Positions 9,389 to 19,098 of a stretch of DNA of 64,000 nt are shown here, piece by piece (position 1 is the stretch's first letter; each line of letters starts with the position of its first letter). The notes beneath the pieces were generated by a model. That model was not told the DNA's origin, searched no databases, and saw nothing but the letters and a program-made list of their open reading frames with translations. The position numbers were made by a program, and so were the translations under genes. Location of the stretch: positions 1-64,000 of the forward strand of contig JAGKQI010000004.1 of the NCBI GenBank assembly GCA_018806915.1. Direction: 5' to 3'. This DNA comes from Phytophthora colocasiae. Taxonomy: Eukaryota; Oomycota; Peronosporomycetes; Peronosporales; Peronosporaceae.

Positions 9389-12300
9389 ATGGAGCAGCCT
9401 TCACCTTTGCGAAGACGCGACTACTTCATTGTTGACGACTGCGATGGTCGAATGCCACGTGTGAAGCCTGAGCTACACCACAAGCTGCCGTTCCAGTACC
9501 ATGGAGACATATTTGCACAACATGGGGAGTACACGGACGGAGGACTCTACATGTCACGTCTGCCAGCGTCTCGAAAGGAGAAACAACCTCTGTCCGCTCG
9601 TGTGGGGGTTAACAACAAACTCCACCCAGTCAAGTTGGCGCCTGTGCCTACCAAGCCAATATCGCAACAAGTTGAAGACAATTCATTCTTATCAACTGCA
9701 AAAACAGAAATCAACAACAAATCCAAGCCCAAGAGCAACCGGAAGCGGCAGTACGCGTTGGCAGTGGAAGCGATGGCAGTGAATCGCTCCCTTCATGCGG
9801 CGTTACTGGGCGACAATGTGGTGCCTAGTGTGATGAATCTTTGTCGCTCCAAGGACGCAACCACGCTAGCAGCTTGTGTAGCTACACTGGGTCATTTATC
9901 CTGTGAACCTGAAGGTCGAGCCATCCTTCTAGCTCACAACGCCTGGTCACTGCTGTCGGTTCTTGCACTCTCATCTGCACGTACTCATGAGAAGCTGTTG
10001 CTGCCGAACTGTGTGGGCACTCTGGCGAACCTTACGATTGAAGATGGAAGTGAGGGTGGTTTTATCAAGGAGAAGGCACTGGACTGCCTTGTCAAGCAGA
10101 GACGGACGTCGGCATTAGCTGAGAGAGCTTGTACCTTCGCTATCTTCAATTTGTCCTGCCCTCAGTACGCTTACCCTCGAGTGGATGACGCTGTCCATGC
10201 CCTGGCAGAGCATGGGAAGGACGCACGTGACCGCGATACATTGAGTCGAGCTGTGTACAATTTGGCTTGTACGAGGATGAACCACGTCAAGCTGGTGGAG
10301 CCCGAGGCAGCCTCGATCCTTCGCTTACTGATCAACTGTCAGCAGAGCGAAGCTGCTCGCCTTAATGGTCTTGCTGCCTTGTGGCATCTCGTAGAAAGTA
10401 GTGCATGCCGTCGAGCTCTCGTTCGAACTGGAGATTGTGTACGAGTGGTGGTGGAGGAACTTCCTCGACTGGGTCTGGCTGCTGGAGAAGAGTACGTTGT
10501 CTGTGCTCTGGCGATTTTGATCAGTCTTACGCGGGAGACGAATGCTCGAGAGCTCATGGGAGACGCTGGGGCTTTGGACGCCGTAGCTTCTCTCGGCTCG
10601 GGGGTTAAACGCCGTCCAGGTGTTCTTTTGCTCATCTACCGGTTGCTTGCCATCCTGCTGTCCGCACCTGAGAACATTCAGGCTGTGAACGAAGGCGTTG
10701 TGCAGTTTTTACTAGCTTTCCAGCACAAAGACCCATCGACTACCGGATCTGCAGCCATGTCCCGCTACGTGCTATTTTCTCTGGCAAGTATTTTGTCCTG
10801 GAATGAGCCAGAAGAGGAAGTTCTGGACTCGGCTCAAGCCCAAGGAAAACATAGTGTTGTCTTGTCGACACGCTCCTCTCCGTTGGAACTGGATGAGCTG
10901 CTGGACGAGCCTCAGCTCCTGGAACAGATCTATCGGCATGTGGCGTACGCTGGGTTCTCTGCGGACAGCGCTCAAGTACGTTTGCAGATGGTTCTGCTCT
11001 ACAATTTGTCCTTCCGATACCCCAAGGCAGACGTTGCAAGACTAGCCCACGAGCGACTGAGTCAAGTTGGTGCCAACTCGACAGATCGCCACATTCTGAC
11101 TCTGCTTGGAGGGAGCTTCTTCAGTCTCTGTATGGAGTACGAAGTGCACCATTTGCTCCTTGCTGCAGCCTACGCAGCTACAAATGATTCCAAAGGTTTT
11201 CTACTCCAGCGTTTGGCCAGAGATGGAGACATGGAGGCTCAAAGTATGTGCCTCAACACTGTCTGCATCCTATTCGACGGTCGCTCACTCTCTCGGGACG
11301 AGCTGCTGCAGCTTATCGATCGCATCTTCCCCGTTGTAGTGGCTGTTTGCACGCGACAAGAGCCAACCGTTGATGGAGGCGAGCACAGCTCCGATTACCT
11401 CACGCTAAGAGCAGCGTGTGCTGCTTGCCTCACGCGCTTCGCCAGTGTAGCCGAGTACCGTCTTTCGATGGTGGAGCACGGCTTGCTTGACGCCTTGGCA
11501 GTACTGGCTGGATCAGAAGATGACGAGACTCTGCGGTTGTGCGTCCACACGTACGCTTTGTTATCACAGGACCGAGCAGTGGGGGCTCCGCTACTACGTG
11601 GTGGCGTTGTCAAGTCTTTGACGTTGTTGGCTGCTGCCCCCGAGGAGGCTGTACGTCGAGCGTGTGCTGTTACGCTCTGTAATTTATCGGCAGAAGTATC
11701 ACACGTTGAAGAACTGGTCAAGCTTAAGGCACTTCGAGCCTTGCTGGTACTTTCCTGTGTGAAATCAAACGACCCAGAGACGCGTCGTATCTGTCTTAAG
11801 GCTGTGCTTAATCTCCTGCGAATCGCCAAGACGGCAGCGATGCAGCGCTTGTGTGACGATGGGCTGCTCTGGGCCTTTGGAATCTTTACAGACACAATGG
11901 AACCAAGAGACTACGCCATCATGGCGGATGCTTTCTGCATCTTAGCTCTGCATCCTTCAGCACGCGCTGGGCTCATTGCCAAGTCTTCTACTGTGGCTTC
12001 TCTCTTGCAGATACTCGGCCACAACGACATCGGCTCAACGAAGGTGACAGTGTTGAAAGGACTTATTAATCTTCTTGCAGACGCCGATAGTGCTGTTTTA
12101 CTACTGAAAAACGGGCTACTTCCTCGTCTCGTTTCGCTCCTTGAGACAGAGAAAGAAGCCGAAGTATCTGGAATTGTGGCTGAGCTGTTGGTGTTGATCT
12201 TCCAGAACTATCCACCAGACAATGAGGCTGCAGCTGCAGCGTATGCCGAGCCATCGATAATGCGTGCACTAACGTTCCTGGTCCAGACAGCAGAGCAGGA

Positions 12301-13741
12301 AGAGATACACAAGAGCAATGTGGGGGCTACTGGTTGTTCTCAAAGCTGCACTGTTCTACTCCACCTGCTGTCGCTGCACACAGTCACTCGACCAGCTTTG
12401 CTGATGGCGCACCCTCCCTTGGGTACTGCCCTCCCTGCGCTCCTGCTTCAAGCCAAAGGAACGACTCAGATGTTACTGCTGCGATGTGTCTACAACCTCA
12501 CCTGCGACGGCGACCTGTTGACGCTTCTTCCCATGAACGTTGTCATTCCAGCATTGAAGATGGCATTGGCTATTCAAGAAGCTCAAGCACAAATGCTAGA
12601 AGAACCGGAGACAGCAGCACTTTGTGCCGGCATTCTGCGCAACACATCAACTTCCGCCCACTGTCACGACGTCTTGAGCTCGGAACACTCGACGTTGCTA
12701 CTGTGCGAGCTTTTCGCTGTTGGAGGGAGAATCTGCCGTGAAAATGTTGCGCTTGCAACGTGCAACCTGTTCCTCGGTCGCGTGAATTCCCACGTTCTTC
12801 TGTCTCGAGGAGTTCTTCCTCTGGTTTTGTCTTTGTGCGAACCTGTTTTAGCAAGTCCCCAAGAAGCCCATGGACTGTGCTCAGCTGTGCTGCGGAAGCT
12901 GGCCATCGCACCAGGAAATATCCAGTTGCTGCTACGTGGAGGGGCCGTGCGTCATCTTGTGCAGCTTATGGACAGCCCCTCGATGTTTGTGAAGATCAAC
13001 TGCGTCGCTACTTTCTGTCTCCTGACCCAGAAGCCCAGTGTGCCTCCGATATTGGCGGCCCAAGGCGTTCTGGCCTCTGTACTGAAATTCCTCGAGCACC
13101 TGCAGCAACTGGACGAAGCTCCTGATCCCAGTGGAGAGAGTATGTGCGTGGATCTGCTATCAAAGCTCGCCCAGTTTGCCAATGGAGACGACCCTCGGGA
13201 ACAACATTTGTCCTCTTTACTCTACCGCGTTGTCGAGAAGGAGGACGCTACTGCTATGTCATCACAGCCGAAAACGACTCGATCAGGCTCTGATTTCTGG
13301 CAGAACGACCGCAGCTTCCTCCTTCGTCAAGAAGGAGATACATTGCCGCCCACAGCTATTTTCTCGGACCTGATCCTGTCGCGCAGTGCAGCTCCAGTCA
13401 TTCCTCATGCAGCTAGAACCATTTCGTATCCTGGCTATGCAGTGGAGGTGAGTCTAAGTGCTAGTTACATCGAGATGGGGACAATTGAGCCCATGCTTCC
13501 ACCTATTGAGACACTGGAAGATGATCTGGGCGGCTGCGACGTCCGCTTACAAGCAGTGGAATTCACTCCACCTCCGATGTTTCCCAAGCTACGGAACCCC
13601 TTCACACCCCTCCCGTTCATGTCAATGGCAGCGACAACAGGAGTTGGAGGAGTCTTAACTCAATCGAAGAGTCCAATGGCAATGAAACCCTTGGCGTCGA
13701 AGGTGCCTCCATTGCCACGACCGATTGCCAGTCCCAAGTAA
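9389..13741 (+). CDS. Large armadillo-repeat protein
   Basis: A single uninterrupted exon of 1450 codons from ATG 9389. After a basic N-terminus of about 120 residues, most of the protein is made of armadillo-type helical repeats with the usual pattern of small residues, Leu and Asn (for example LAACVATLGHLSCEPEGR, LLPNCVGTLANLTIEDGS, AVRRACAVTLCNLSAEVS). Armadillo solenoids are protein-binding scaffolds. The last 150 residues are Pro/Ser-rich and likely disordered. The neighbour 37 nt downstream is an RSPH14-like armadillo protein, so a ciliary or basal-body role is plausible but unproven. No catalytic domain is seen. Confidence 0.85.
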   Translation: MEQPSPLRRRDYFIVDDCDGRMPRVKPELHHKLPFQYHGDIFAQHGEYTDGGLYMSRLPASRKEKQPLSARVGVNNKLHPVKLAPVPTKPISQQVEDNSFLSTAKTEINNKSKPKSNRKRQYALAVEAMAVNRSLHAALLGDNVVPSVMNLCRSKDATTLAACVATLGHLSCEPEGRAILLAHNAWSLLSVLALSSARTHEKLLLPNCVGTLANLTIEDGSEGGFIKEKALDCLVKQRRTSALAERACTFAIFNLSCPQYAYPRVDDAVHALAEHGKDARDRDTLSRAVYNLACTRMNHVKLVEPEAASILRLLINCQQSEAARLNGLAALWHLVESSACRRALVRTGDCVRVVVEELPRLGLAAGEEYVVCALAILISLTRETNARELMGDAGALDAVASLGSGVKRRPGVLLLIYRLLAILLSAPENIQAVNEGVVQFLLAFQHKDPSTTGSAAMSRYVLFSLASILSWNEPEEEVLDSAQAQGKHSVVLSTRSSPLELDELLDEPQLLEQIYRHVAYAGFSADSAQVRLQMVLLYNLSFRYPKADVARLAHERLSQVGANSTDRHILTLLGGSFFSLCMEYEVHHLLLAAAYAATNDSKGFLLQRLARDGDMEAQSMCLNTVCILFDGRSLSRDELLQLIDRIFPVVVAVCTRQEPTVDGGEHSSDYLTLRAACAACLTRFASVAEYRLSMVEHGLLDALAVLAGSEDDETLRLCVHTYALLSQDRAVGAPLLRGGVVKSLTLLAAAPEEAVRRACAVTLCNLSAEVSHVEELVKLKALRALLVLSCVKSNDPETRRICLKAVLNLLRIAKTAAMQRLCDDGLLWAFGIFTDTMEPRDYAIMADAFCILALHPSARAGLIAKSSTVASLLQILGHNDIGSTKVTVLKGLINLLADADSAVLLLKNGLLPRLVSLLETEKEAEVSGIVAELLVLIFQNYPPDNEAAAAAYAEPSIMRALTFLVQTAEQEEIHKSNVGATGCSQSCTVLLHLLSLHTVTRPALLMAHPPLGTALPALLLQAKGTTQMLLLRCVYNLTCDGDLLTLLPMNVVIPALKMALAIQEAQAQMLEEPETAALCAGILRNTSTSAHCHDVLSSEHSTLLLCELFAVGGRICRENVALATCNLFLGRVNSHVLLSRGVLPLVLSLCEPVLASPQEAHGLCSAVLRKLAIAPGNIQLLLRGGAVRHLVQLMDSPSMFVKINCVATFCLLTQKPSVPPILAAQGVLASVLKFLEHLQQLDEAPDPSGESMCVDLLSKLAQFANGDDPREQHLSSLLYRVVEKEDATAMSSQPKTTRSGSDFWQNDRSFLLRQEGDTLPPTAIFSDLILSRSAAPVIPHAARTISYPGYAVEVSLSASYIEMGTIEPMLPPIETLEDDLGGCDVRLQAVEFTPPPMFPKLRNPFTPLPFMSMAATTGVGGVLTQSKSPMAMKPLASKVPPLPRPIASPK

Positions 13742-13778
13742 AGACTGAAACCTTCTTGAGTGAAGCGTCGGGTGTAAT

Positions 13779-14969
13779 ATGCAGCGACAAGAGCAGACTC
13801 CAGCTCCTGCATCAGTGGGGACTGTGAAGCACTTACGAGCTCATGGCTCGTTGCTCTACAAGCGCTCAACTACGCAGCATCTGACTCTCGTTTCCGTGAA
13901 AGACGACGTCAAGGAGATCCCGTATGAGCGCGTGAGTGAAGCTTTTGGTGTGGAGAACCACCCTCATCTTCTTCATGCACTTGAGGAGGGAGAACCTGTG
14001 CTACGTCGTCGCGTTCTAGAAGCTTTGGCCTCAGTACTGCAATTGCCACAGGAGCTCGTCGTGTCTATGAAGAATGGAGTGTTGGAGCTGGTTGAAGGTG
14101 GCATCATCGTTGGTACCAATGACGAAGGAGGTGCAAGTGAGCTGAGTGAAAGTGAAGTGAAGTTGCAGGAGCTCTCGTCTCAAGTACTGAGCGTCATGGC
14201 TCAATCTCCTTGTGGGCAAGCAGAACTGCTCAAGGGAGAAACAATCTCTCGAATTAAGTCGGTCTTTGCTTCTGCTGCCAACAAACGCACGTGTCAACAT
14301 CTCTACGACGCTCTTCTGTGCTTGTCTGGGTCTTTTCCTGGTGCTCGACAGCTCACAAGTGCTGGTTATCTCCCCGTTGTGCTGAATCACCTCAAAAGCT
14401 GTCGCTTGAACGATGCACTTCGCGTTCGTGCGTTAAACCTCCTCAAAAATCTGGTAAACGACGGTGTGGACGGCACGACACTCCGAGCGCTGGACCTTGG
14501 GGCCGTGGCTCAATGTGGCAAGCGACTCCATTCTCCAAACTTTGAGGTGCGAGCAGCGGCTTGTGATACGTTGGCAGCCATGGGATTCACTGATCGAGCG
14601 CGTAAGGCGGTGGTGGAGCACGGGGGGATCGTTCCCCGACTGTGTGCACTACTCACAGACTCTCAATGGCAAGTGGCGTCTGCTAGTGCTGGAGCTTTGA
14701 TGAGTCTGGCAGCACATGACGAGATTAAGCGGCAGATCGTGGCAAACGAAGGTCTGGGGCCTGTGAATCAGTTGCTGCAGGCCAACAAAATGCCGCTGCA
14801 GCTCCACACAACCAAGTTGATTGCGGTGGTGACGGCGCTACCAGCTGCGAGGAAACTACTGGACGTTCCAGCCACGACGCTAAGGCTCAAGACGCTCATG
14901 CAGGACGAGAACGCGCTGCTGGCTAAGAGCGCGAAGGTGGCATTGGCGGCGGTGCAGTGGAGCGCATAG
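13779..14969 (+). CDS. RSPH14: RSPH14 (radial spoke head 14 / RTDR1)-like armadillo protein
   Basis: The ORF from ATG 13779 encodes 396 residues. The start of the domain (YERVSEAFGVENHPHLLHAL, then VLRRRVLEALASVLQLPQEL) and the repeated helical pattern through EVRAAACDTLAAMGF resemble the RSPH14/RTDR1 family, found in species with motile cilia. Oomycete zoospores have 9+2 flagella, so an axonemal role fits. It begins only 37 nt after the stop of the larger armadillo gene, on the same strand. Its promoter would therefore lie inside the upstream gene, unless the two share a transcript. Confidence 0.7.
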   Translation: MQRQEQTPAPASVGTVKHLRAHGSLLYKRSTTQHLTLVSVKDDVKEIPYERVSEAFGVENHPHLLHALEEGEPVLRRRVLEALASVLQLPQELVVSMKNGVLELVEGGIIVGTNDEGGASELSESEVKLQELSSQVLSVMAQSPCGQAELLKGETISRIKSVFASAANKRTCQHLYDALLCLSGSFPGARQLTSAGYLPVVLNHLKSCRLNDALRVRALNLLKNLVNDGVDGTTLRALDLGAVAQCGKRLHSPNFEVRAAACDTLAAMGFTDRARKAVVEHGGIVPRLCALLTDSQWQVASASAGALMSLAAHDEIKRQIVANEGLGPVNQLLQANKMPLQLHTTKLIAVVTALPAARKLLDVPATTLRLKTLMQDENALLAKSAKVALAAVQWSA

Positions 14970-15228
14970 GGATAAGTCGACTAAAATGAGCTGCTGACGT
15001 CACTTTGCCTCAACTGAGATGGGTATTTTTACGTGGTGCACACTGATTGGGGAGGGATGACCACTCACAATTGCTAGCTGACATCTGATTTTAATACTAT
15101 AATCCAGTGTAAATTCCAATACTGTGCGGAACCCAAAGGGGGGATCGATTTTCTCCCGCCTTCCCCACTCACCAAAACTCAGTTCAGGGCTCAGCAACTC
15201 CAGCTTATAGTTCCCCCTCCAGTCAATC

Positions 15229-15848
15229 ATGGTACGATTTCAACCCCTACGTGTCCTCCCTCCTCCCCCCTTCTGGGTCTCCCCGTACTCTTTATCTTAT
15301 CAATTGGCAGACGCTGACACTACTTTCTTCTCCTTTTTCCTGTTTTTATTAGTCTTCCGGTGTCGGTGTCGATGACGAGGTCATTACGCAGTTCAATGAC
15401 TTTAAGCTGAAGCGCGCGCCGCACGACTTCCGTTACTTCATCTACAAGATCGAGGACGACTCGCAGATCGTCATCGAGTCCACGGGCCCCAGCTCCGAGT
15501 CGTACCAGGACATGGCTGACAAGCTGGCGCAGATTACGAACGACTGCCGGTACGCTCTGGTGGACCTGGATCTGACCACGAAGGACGGCCGCCCCACCAG
15601 CAAGATTGTGTTCCTCTCCTGGTACGAGCAGCATTGCTTTTCAGTTTGCAGTTGTGCAGAGAAATTCTAATTTTTGTTTGCTAATTAGGTCCCCCGACAC
15701 GGCCCGCATCAAGTCTAAGATGCTGTACGCGTCGTCTAAGGAAGCCATCAAGCGCGTCCTTATGGGTGTGGGCATCCACCTCACGGCCACTGACGCCTCG
15801 GAGCTGTCGCTCGAGTCTATTGAGGACGGCGTGGCCAAGTTCCTGTAG
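15229..15848 (+). CDS. Actin-depolymerising factor / cofilin
   Basis: Three exons (15229-15231, 15353-15621, 15689-15848) give 143 residues, the usual size for ADF/cofilin. The first exon is the ATG alone, as is common for this family. Introns are 121 and 67 nt with GTACG donors and TTATTAG or AATTAG acceptors. Matching motifs are the N-terminal SSGVGVDDEVITQFNDFKLK, the FIYKIEDD strand, CRYALVDLD, and the actin-binding helix SPDTARIKSKMLYASSKEAI. The protein severs and depolymerises actin filaments in the cytoplasm. The Ser after the Met is the site that regulatory kinases phosphorylate in other species. Confidence 0.95.
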
Positions 15849-15977
15849 ACGAGTTTGAGCTAGTCAGTCGGATGCGTTTTGGTAGATTGGATTCGCCTCT
15901 CGCCCTGCCCGCAAGAAGTGACGCTCTAGTTAAAATCTCAGCATTTGCATTTCTACTTGTCTTCGCTTCCTCTTCGG

Positions 15978-15984
15978 TCATTCT
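15978..15984 (+). promoter_or_regulatory. Possible oomycete initiator-like element (TCATTCT)
   Basis: The heptamer fits the core of the oomycete initiator (TCATTYY) and lies about 140 nt before the deacetylase ATG. The flanks match the longer consensus poorly, so this is a weak call. Confidence 0.2.
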
Positions 15985-16118
15985 AAAGTGCAGCCAAGAT
16001 ACACACAGCGCAGCTCCCCTCTGCAACGTGACAACGACGCTGGAATGTAGCGGTAGCCGGGACTACCGTTACAATCTACACTTGTTACAGAAAATACTTG
16101 AAGTCACTCAATCGGGGG

Positions 16119-17099
16119 ATGATCTTCATTGTCACAAAAGAGGGAATTGCTTCATCAGTCGCAATGGGGTCACGCCTTAGCGTCGCTCCGCTCTACTCGC
16201 TGTCTTCGCTCGCTCTCGCCGCCCCTGGAGACGCTCAAAGCGCCGTATCTACCGCTCCAGCCGCTGCTCAGATCGTAGGCGTGTGTCTGGTCGTAGCTGC
16301 TAGTGTTTTTCTCACGTCCGTGTACCTGCTGCCGCGCTGGTTGTTGCGCTTCGTCGAGTGGAATTCACACCCGTCTGTGCTCTGGAGCGTCCGCACGTCG
16401 TCACGCGTGTGTTCGCTAACCATCGACGACGCCCCATCACCCGCTACACCTGCGATCCTTGATATCCTGCGCGAGAATGGGGTGAAAGCCACTTTCTTCA
16501 TCATCTCCGGCCACATTCCAGGGAACGAAGAAGTCTTACGCCGCATTGTAAATGAAGGACATTCCCTGGCCAACCACCTCACAGAAGACCGCGCCAGTAT
16601 TTTGGACGAGCTGCACGTGTTTGAGCAGAAGCTGCAAGAATGTGACCGTGCTATCAGTGCGTTTCAACCAGCCATGAACGAGGAGCCACCTACTCCCGAG
16701 CCATTGGAGACGCAGCAGCTTCTGCTTGAAGAAAAAGGCCCAGAGGTTGTACCTCCTGTAGCAGAAGTTAGTAAAGAAGGCACTACTCCAGTCAAAGGCA
16801 AGTGGATGCGTCCAGCTTCGGGATGGTTCACGACGCCCATGCGAGAAATCGTAGCTCGACACGGCTACCGCATCTGTTTGGGTAGCGTTTACCCACACGA
16901 TGCGCAGATTCGATCCGAGACTTTGAACTCGATGCACTTGAGGGCTCGTACCACTTGCGGGTCAGTAATCATCGTGCACGATCGCTTGTGGACAGTTGGC
17001 GTGTTGAGGACAGCCCTGCCTGAGCTTGTTCGGAAGTTTACGTTTGTGAGCCTGGATGAACTTGTGGCGTGCAACGATATTAAAACAGGAGACACGTGA
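16119..17099 (+). CDS. Membrane-anchored polysaccharide deacetylase-like (NodB-type) protein
   Basis: ATGs at 16119 and 16164 share one frame and give 326 or 311 residues. A hydrophobic segment (IVGVCLVVAASVFLTSVYLL) near the N-terminus suggests a signal anchor. The NodB fold is recognised from SLTIDDAPSPATPAILDIL (metal-binding Asp pair), VKATFFIISGHIPGN, the motif-2 region GHSLANHLTEDRAS, RPASGWFTTPM (motif 3) and SVIIVHDR near the end. The usual HxxxH metal site of motif 2 is replaced by HLTED. The 60-residue insert between motifs 2 and 3 (about 185-245) is low complexity. Family members remove N-acetyl groups from chitin-like polymers, but the altered site leaves the activity open. Confidence 0.75.
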   Translation: MIFIVTKEGIASSVAMGSRLSVAPLYSLSSLALAAPGDAQSAVSTAPAAAQIVGVCLVVAASVFLTSVYLLPRWLLRFVEWNSHPSVLWSVRTSSRVCSLTIDDAPSPATPAILDILRENGVKATFFIISGHIPGNEEVLRRIVNEGHSLANHLTEDRASILDELHVFEQKLQECDRAISAFQPAMNEEPPTPEPLETQQLLLEEKGPEVVPPVAEVSKEGTTPVKGKWMRPASGWFTTPMREIVARHGYRICLGSVYPHDAQIRSETLNSMHLRARTTCGSVIIVHDRLWTVGVLRTALPELVRKFTFVSLDELVACNDIKTGDT

Positions 17100-17256
17100 C
17101 GAGGTAAGAAACTGCATATTTTGTTCTCTTTTCCTTTCCTTCCTTTAACATTCGGCTACTGTACATTCCGTGGCAGGGAAGTACATATACATGTATAATA
17201 ATTCGTGTCAGTAAGGAAAATAAAAGGCAGGTGTTAATAACACCGTGTTATTGTCC

Positions 17257-17634
17257 ATGGAAGACACTGTTGTGGAGCTAAATTGTATCGTCGTTGGTAT
17301 ACACGGGCGGTCGTTCAGCATAAAGATGGTAGGGTGAGAGAATTGTAGCGTACAAAGACTGAAGGACGTTGGTCACAGCGAGCTAAAGCTCTTCTTGGCC
17401 AAGAAGGCGGATGGCACGTGGCTGTCTTCTGATCCCGATTTTGAAGAAACTGAATTGGATATGCTTAATGGCGATGCTCCTGCCGAGATCAAGGACATCA
17501 TTAGAGACGACAGGATGCCATTTACGGGACTGGAAACAATTGCAGACGCTCTCGGTAAAGACCTCCCATCAGGTTACTTGCACCTTCTAGTGAAGCCTCC
17601 TTGGCTGGTAACGGAAACGATCACCGCAAGGTAG
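17257..17634 (+). pseudogene. CRN (Crinkler) effector N-terminal module, broken copy 1
   Basis: From ATG 17257 the frame reads MEDTVVELNCIVVGIHGR, hits an in-frame TGA at about 17335, then continues in the same frame with ELKLFLAKKADGTWLSSDP, which carries the LFLAK-type motif and the start of the DWL region. It ends at 17634 without a recognisable C-terminal effector domain. CRNs are oomycete effectors whose N-terminal module directs delivery into plant cells. The stop within the module and the missing C-terminus make this a remnant. Its closest relative here is the second copy at 18568. Confidence 0.75.
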
Positions 17635-17684
17635 TGTTCGCACTAACGCTAACTAGAGTTGGCGACCCTGTATATAAACAGTTA

Positions 17685-17725
17685 GTTAGTGTGTAGTAAA
17701 TTTTACTAACATGTTGGTGGAGTTA
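17685..17725 (+). repeat. Direct repeat, copy 1, flanking the hAT remnant
   Basis: About 40 bp beginning GTTAGTGTGTAGTAA and ending ACATGTTGGTGGAGTTA. A diverged copy in the same orientation lies at 18468-18507, on the other side of the hAT transposase fragment. Confidence 0.5.
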
Positions 17726-17839
17726 GACGCTCACCCGTCGCTTCCTGATCCTGAGCCCACAGTTCTGTTGAATGTTTAATGTTGAAGCTTTCTGTCGCGA
17801 CTAGATTCGTGCTACCGGTATCAAAGACCGAGCCCTTTC

Positions 17840-18326
17840 CAGCTGCTTCAGATATCGTTGGCGGTCAGATGACAATGATCGGTTGGCTATCGAAGCGCCA
17901 ACCGCCCTCGTTCGTCTCCCAGTTTACTTTTTTAAACAACGAGGTCACCTTCGTAAAGACCGCGACCAGGTGATTTGAGATGCTCTCTCCGTCGACACCC
18001 TCCAAGAAGGCCGTGACAGTGAAAGCACTGCTTCTCAGTGCAAGATAGAACTTGCTCAGTTTATCAAAATGTGTTCTACAACCCAAATGGAGCTCTACAA
18101 GGATATGGACGCACTGGAATACTGGCTAGATCATGGTGTGACTGAATTCCTGCTCTTGGCTCCAATTACAACGAGACTCTTTACGGTTCCTATCTCTTCT
18201 GCTGCTGCAGAACGTGTTTGGAGTGCCTTTGCTTTCGTGTGGTCTAAACGCCGCAATCGTTTGACAGCAGACAAAGTGGAGAAGTTAGTGTTTCTCTATA
18301 CAAACTTCGCTCTGCTCGATACGTGA
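17840..18326 (+). pseudogene. hAT-family transposase C-terminal fragment
   Basis: The ORF ending at 18326 contains the hAT dimerisation region (VPISSAAAERVWSAFAFVWS, then RRNRLTADKVEKLVFLYTN). Similar but frame-shifted coding traces extend upstream to about 17840. The catalytic DDE part is missing. It lies between two diverged direct repeats and between two CRN remnants, and cannot encode an active transposase. Confidence 0.7.
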
Positions 18327-18467
18327 TTGAAGACTGGAAGACGAAGCTACTGAAAGCAGCGACGCATCGGCTGCGCATGACAATACTACTATACATAGTA
18401 GCACTGTAGTTATATAGGAAGTCCACAACAAACAGGGTAACACGTTTGCTAACAGCACTAACAGTAA

Positions 18468-18507
18468 GTTAGTGTGTAGTAATTCTAGCAAACATGTTGG
18501 CGGAGTA
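18468..18507 (+). repeat. Direct repeat, copy 2
   Basis: Matches the repeat at 17685-17725 with several substitutions (GTTAGTGTGTAGTAATTC, then ACATGTTGGCGGAGTAC). The octamers GTTTGCTA and TAGCAAAC form an inverted pair around it (about 18444 and 18486). Confidence 0.45.
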
Positions 18508-18567
18508 CACTACCGCAAGGAGTACAATGACAGTCTGCAAGTTTCGAGAAAGCGCGGTGCAGATGCG

Positions 18568-19098
18568 ATGGAAGACGTCGCGATGGCTGTTCCAGACGAC
18601 GTGGAGGTAAACTGTTTTGTCGTTGGCTATGGAGACGTGTCCGACATACACATCGCTTCGAATGCCCAACTCGCAGCCTTGAAAGAGAAAATTGTGGAGG
18701 AATTCCCAGAACTGAAGAAAATAGGTAAAGGCAATTTGCAACTCTTCCTGGCCAAGGAGGCGAGCGGCACGTGGTTATCTAACGATCCTGTTTTTAAAGA
18801 TATTGAAAGAGTTATGCTAACTGGCAAAGTTCCTGACGAGATCATCGACATCGTTAGCGACAGCAGTAAGTCACTTACGGGACTGGAAACAATTGTAGAC
18901 GCTCTCGGTGAAGACCTTCCATCAGGTGACCTTGCACCTTTTAGTGAGGTTACCTGTCAATTGGAACAGATACGGAACGGATCTGATCTTGGATCAGTTT
19001 TCAGGTGCATCAAGGATAGACATAGTGATGTGAAAATGGGAGGTGGTGCATGTGCTGCTGCATGTGTTGATCACAATAACAGAGTCAGTTTGCAATAG
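18568..19098 (+). pseudogene. CRN effector N-terminal module, copy 2, interrupted by a MULE
   Basis: ATG 18568 opens MEDVAMAVPDDVEVNCFVVG, followed by a ubiquitin-like stretch, LQLFLAKEASGTWLSNDP and the DWL-like segment to about residue 126. Compared with copy 1 there is one extra base near 18930, which moves the reading frame. At 18948 the left end of a MULE begins, so the last 50 codons up to the TAG at 19098 come from the transposon terminus. The original tail of the CRN is found after the element at 20891. The present ORF would make a chimeric, truncated product. Confidence 0.75.

Noticed and set aside
17335..17337. TGA and TAG codons inside otherwise good frames as evidence of a changed genetic code
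   Set aside because: Host genes in the window end normally at TAA, TAG and TGA, and the internal stops are limited to transposons and CRN remnants.
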